Source: an uncultured Parabacteroides sp. (lineage in GTDB: Bacteria; Bacteroidota; Bacteroidia; Bacteroidales; Tannerellaceae). Taken from it: 64,000 nucleotides of DNA. This document shows positions 61,821 through 64,000 of this stretch, one piece after another; position 1 is the stretch's first letter, and every line of letters starts with the position of its first letter. The notes under the pieces are model-generated. The model had not been told where the DNA came from, did not search any database, and was given only the letters and a program-made list of their open reading frames with translations. The stretch spans positions 1-64,000 of the forward strand of contig CASFNG010000002.1 of the NCBI GenBank assembly GCA_949296075.1, in the 5' to 3' direction. Position numbers and translations under genes: made by a program.

Positions 61821-63812
61821 ATGAGGCAAGAAGGTATGGCCGAATCGACGCAAGACGATTTACGGTATTTGCAACTGCTGGCTCGTAGTTTCCCGACGAT
61901 CGCGGACGCCAGCACGGAGATCATTAACTTGGAGGCGATCTTGAACCTGCCCAAGGGGACGGAGCACTTCCTGAGCGACCTGCACGGGGAAGACCAGGCG
62001 TTTAGCCATGTGCTGCGTAACGCGTCAGGGGCGGTGAAGAGGAAGGTGAACGAGATCTTCAGCAACTCGCTGCGGGAGTCGGAGAAGAAGGAACTGTGTA
62101 CGTTGATCTATTATCCGGAGGATAAATTGGAACTGATCAAGGAGCAAGAGACGGATCTGGACGACTGGTATCAGGTGGCATTGAACCAATTGGTGAGGGT
62201 CTGCCGGAACGTGTCGTCGAAATATACACGCTCGAAGGTACGCAAGGCGTTGCCGAAGGAGTTTTCCTATATCATCCAGGAGCTGCTGCATGAGTCGTCG
62301 GTAGAGCCGAATAAGTCGGCCTACGTGGATCAGATCATCCACACGATCATCTCGACCGGGCGGGCGGACGATTTCATCATCGCCATGTGTAACCTGATCC
62401 AGCGCCTGACGATCGACTCGCTGCATATCATCGGGGATATTTACGATCGGGGACCGGGCGCTCACCTGATTATGGACATCTTGTGCGATTATCATAACTT
62501 CGATATTCAGTGGGGCAACCACGACATCCTCTGGATGGGGGCGGCGGCCGGCAACTTGGTGAGCATGGCGAACGTGATCCGTATGTGCCTGCGCTTCGGG
62601 AATATGGCGACCTTGGAGGATGGCTATGGGATCAATCTCCTGCCCTTGGCCACCTTCGCGATGGAGACCTATGGCGATGACCCTTGTGCCCTCTTTATGC
62701 CGCGCACGAAGTTCGCCGACAATGTGATGGACGACAAGACGATCCGTCTGGTCGCCCAGATGCATAAGGCGATTACCATCATCCAGTTCAAATTGGAGGG
62801 GGAGATCATACGCAGGCGGCCGGAGTTTGAGATGGACGACCGGATGTTGTTGCACCGGATCGACCTGAAACGGGGTGTTGTCCGTATCGACGGGAAGGAA
62901 TATGCGCTGAAGGATACTAATTGGCCCACCTTGGACCCGAAAGATCCGTATAGCCTCTCGATCGGGGAGGAGGACTTGATGCGCAAGATCCTGCATTCGT
63001 TTGAGAGTAGCGAGAAACTGAAAAAGCATATGCGTTGCTTCTTCCGTCACGGAAGTATGTATCAGGTATGCAACTCCAACCTCTTGTTTCATGCCTCGGT
63101 GCCGATGAATCCGGACGGGACCTTCAAGACGGTGCGGATCTTGGGGCAGGATTACCAGGGACGTGCGCTGCTTGACCGGGTGGATCAGTTAGTGCGGATG
63201 GCCTACTTCAAGAATGGCGAGCAAGAGGAGGTGGAATATGCGTTGGATTATATCTGGTATCTTTGGGGCGGCAAGGACTCTCCGCTGTTTGACAAGAGCA
63301 AGATGGCGACCTTCGAGCGGGCGTTTATCGAGGATGAGGAGACGCACAAAGAGGAAAAGGGCGCTTACTATGCCTTGAGAGAGAGGGAGGATATTTGCGA
63401 CCGGATCTTGGATGAGTTTGGCGTCACGGGGATGCACCGGCATATTATCAACGGCCATGTGCCGGTTCGCTCGAACCAGGGTGAGAACCCGATCAAGGCG
63501 AATGGGAAGATGTTGGTGATCGATGGTGGCTTCTCTCGCCCCTATCACCGGGAGACGGGCATCGCCGGATATACCTTGGTCTATCATTCGCGCGGTTTCC
63601 AGTTGGTGCAGCACGAGCCGTTCGAGTCGCGGCAGAAGGCGATCGAGGAGGGTTTGGACATTAAATCGACCACGATCGTGGTGGAGCTGAGCGCGCATCG
63701 CCAGATGGTGAAGGATACGGATAAGGGCGCTGAGCTACGCTGCCAGATTAAGGATCTGGAAAAATTGCTTTACGCATATAGACATGGCTTCTTGAAAGAA
63801 AAGGAGCGGTAG
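61821..63812 (+). CDS. fbp: Fructose-1,6-bisphosphatase, class III
   Basis: A 663-residue Firmicutes/Bacteroidetes-type FBPase, unrelated to the E. coli class I enzyme. The calcineurin-like metal site is visible: SDLHGEDQAF (~52-61), GDIYDRGPGAHLI (~212-224) and WGNHDILWMGAAAG (~232-245). It makes fructose-6-phosphate in gluconeogenesis. A second in-frame ATG at 61836 (MAESTQDD) may be the real start. Confidence 0.94.
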   Translation: MRQEGMAESTQDDLRYLQLLARSFPTIADASTEIINLEAILNLPKGTEHFLSDLHGEDQAFSHVLRNASGAVKRKVNEIFSNSLRESEKKELCTLIYYPEDKLELIKEQETDLDDWYQVALNQLVRVCRNVSSKYTRSKVRKALPKEFSYIIQELLHESSVEPNKSAYVDQIIHTIISTGRADDFIIAMCNLIQRLTIDSLHIIGDIYDRGPGAHLIMDILCDYHNFDIQWGNHDILWMGAAAGNLVSMANVIRMCLRFGNMATLEDGYGINLLPLATFAMETYGDDPCALFMPRTKFADNVMDDKTIRLVAQMHKAITIIQFKLEGEIIRRRPEFEMDDRMLLHRIDLKRGVVRIDGKEYALKDTNWPTLDPKDPYSLSIGEEDLMRKILHSFESSEKLKKHMRCFFRHGSMYQVCNSNLLFHASVPMNPDGTFKTVRILGQDYQGRALLDRVDQLVRMAYFKNGEQEEVEYALDYIWYLWGGKDSPLFDKSKMATFERAFIEDEETHKEEKGAYYALREREDICDRILDEFGVTGMHRHIINGHVPVRSNQGENPIKANGKMLVIDGGFSRPYHRETGIAGYTLVYHSRGFQLVQHEPFESRQKAIEEGLDIKSTTIVVELSAHRQMVKDTDKGAELRCQIKDLEKLLYAYRHGFLKEKER

Positions 63813-63834
63813 GAATTTTCTGTATTTTCGCGGC

Positions 63835-64000
63835 ATGAACAAGCGGAAGTGGTCTTTTTATCTGTCGTTAGGCGGGCTCCTGCTCGTGCTTTTCTTGGGC
63901 GGCTTGGCTTATGGGGCGGTTCCTATCCCTTTGGGAGAGGTGATCGACATCTTGCTGGGCAATGGCTCAGGGAAGGCGGCGTGGGAAAGTATCGTCTGGC
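63835..64000 (+). CDS. FecCD/BtuC-family ABC transporter permease (5' partial)
   Basis: The first 55 residues: a basic start (MNKRKW), a long hydrophobic helix (FYLSLGGLLLVLFLGGLAYG) and AVPIPLGEVIDILLG, the pattern at the start of iron-siderophore, heme and B12 permeases. It is cut by the window end. TATTTTCG (63823-63830) ends 4 bases before the ATG, so the promoter, if real, would give an almost leaderless mRNA. Confidence 0.75.
   Translation, partial: MNKRKWSFYLSLGGLLLVLFLGGLAYGAVPIPLGEVIDILLGNGSGKAAWESIVW

Overview
The window looks like chromosomal DNA from a gut-type Bacteroidales bacterium, most likely Parabacteroides or a close relative. This genus call is my inference and was not tested by a search. 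The signs are Bacteroidetes-type promoters (TAnnTTTG at -7) in front of many genes, few Shine-Dalgarno sites, a GldB-family lipoprotein, several TonB-type outer-membrane barrels, secreted host-glycan hydrolases and the neighbourhood yceD(DUF177)-rpmF-fabH-era-der. Nearly all DNA is coding. I see no prophage, insertion sequence, CRISPR array or plasmid gene.

Layout. 1-376: end of an rRNA operon (23S 3' end, 5S, terminator). 497-5849: an orphan histidine kinase, then DUF177, rpmF, fabH, era and der. 5937-15100: a glycan-foraging group, with GH123 and GH20 hexosaminidases transcribed divergently, then an MsbA-like ABC exporter, a GH95 fucosidase lipoprotein and a small outer-membrane barrel. 15289-18224: rplM, rpsI, rpsB and tsf. 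18405-23266 (minus strand): an LptF/G-type permease, ribBA and an aspartate aminotransferase in one operon, plus a START-like protein. 23427-27630: tRNA-Met, small and unknown exported proteins, gldB, a MATE exporter, a lysine-rich 38-residue protein and a structured RNA element. 27635-29733 (minus): metF-holB. 29946-32525: a large secreted M14 peptidase. 32615-41425: a long tight operon rimP-nusA-infB-cvpA-sufBCD. 41515-44201: a VOC-GNAT fusion protein, then a minus-strand pair of DUF1858/DUF2249 and DUF438-hemerythrin-PAS proteins. 44388-44679: three tandem tRNA-Asn genes. 44792-49830: a PfkB kinase, an S41 protease and two tandem membrane metallophosphoesterases. 49831-61764: three outer-membrane barrels, an exported nitroreductase, a beta-helix surface lipoprotein and a purple-acid-phosphatase-like enzyme. 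61821-64000: class III fructose-1,6-bisphosphatase and the start of a FecCD-type permease.

How the genes fit together. The GH123/GH20/GH95 set would remove beta-GalNAc, beta-GlcNAc and alpha-1,2-fucose, residues found on mucin and glycosphingolipid ends. The 53.7-59.0 kb group (TonB receptor, surface lipoprotein, phosphatase) resembles an uptake and dephosphorylation unit for a phosphorylated substrate. The DUF438-hemerythrin-PAS gene has a CRP/FNR-like palindrome centred near -40 of its promoter, so it may belong to a nitrosative or oxygen stress regulon. The most unusual items are that regulated pair, the VOC-GNAT fusion, the structured element and small ORF near 27.4 kb, the Cys-containing small ORF with a G8 tract near 50.2 kb, and the phosphatase with a Tyr-to-His change at a metal ligand.
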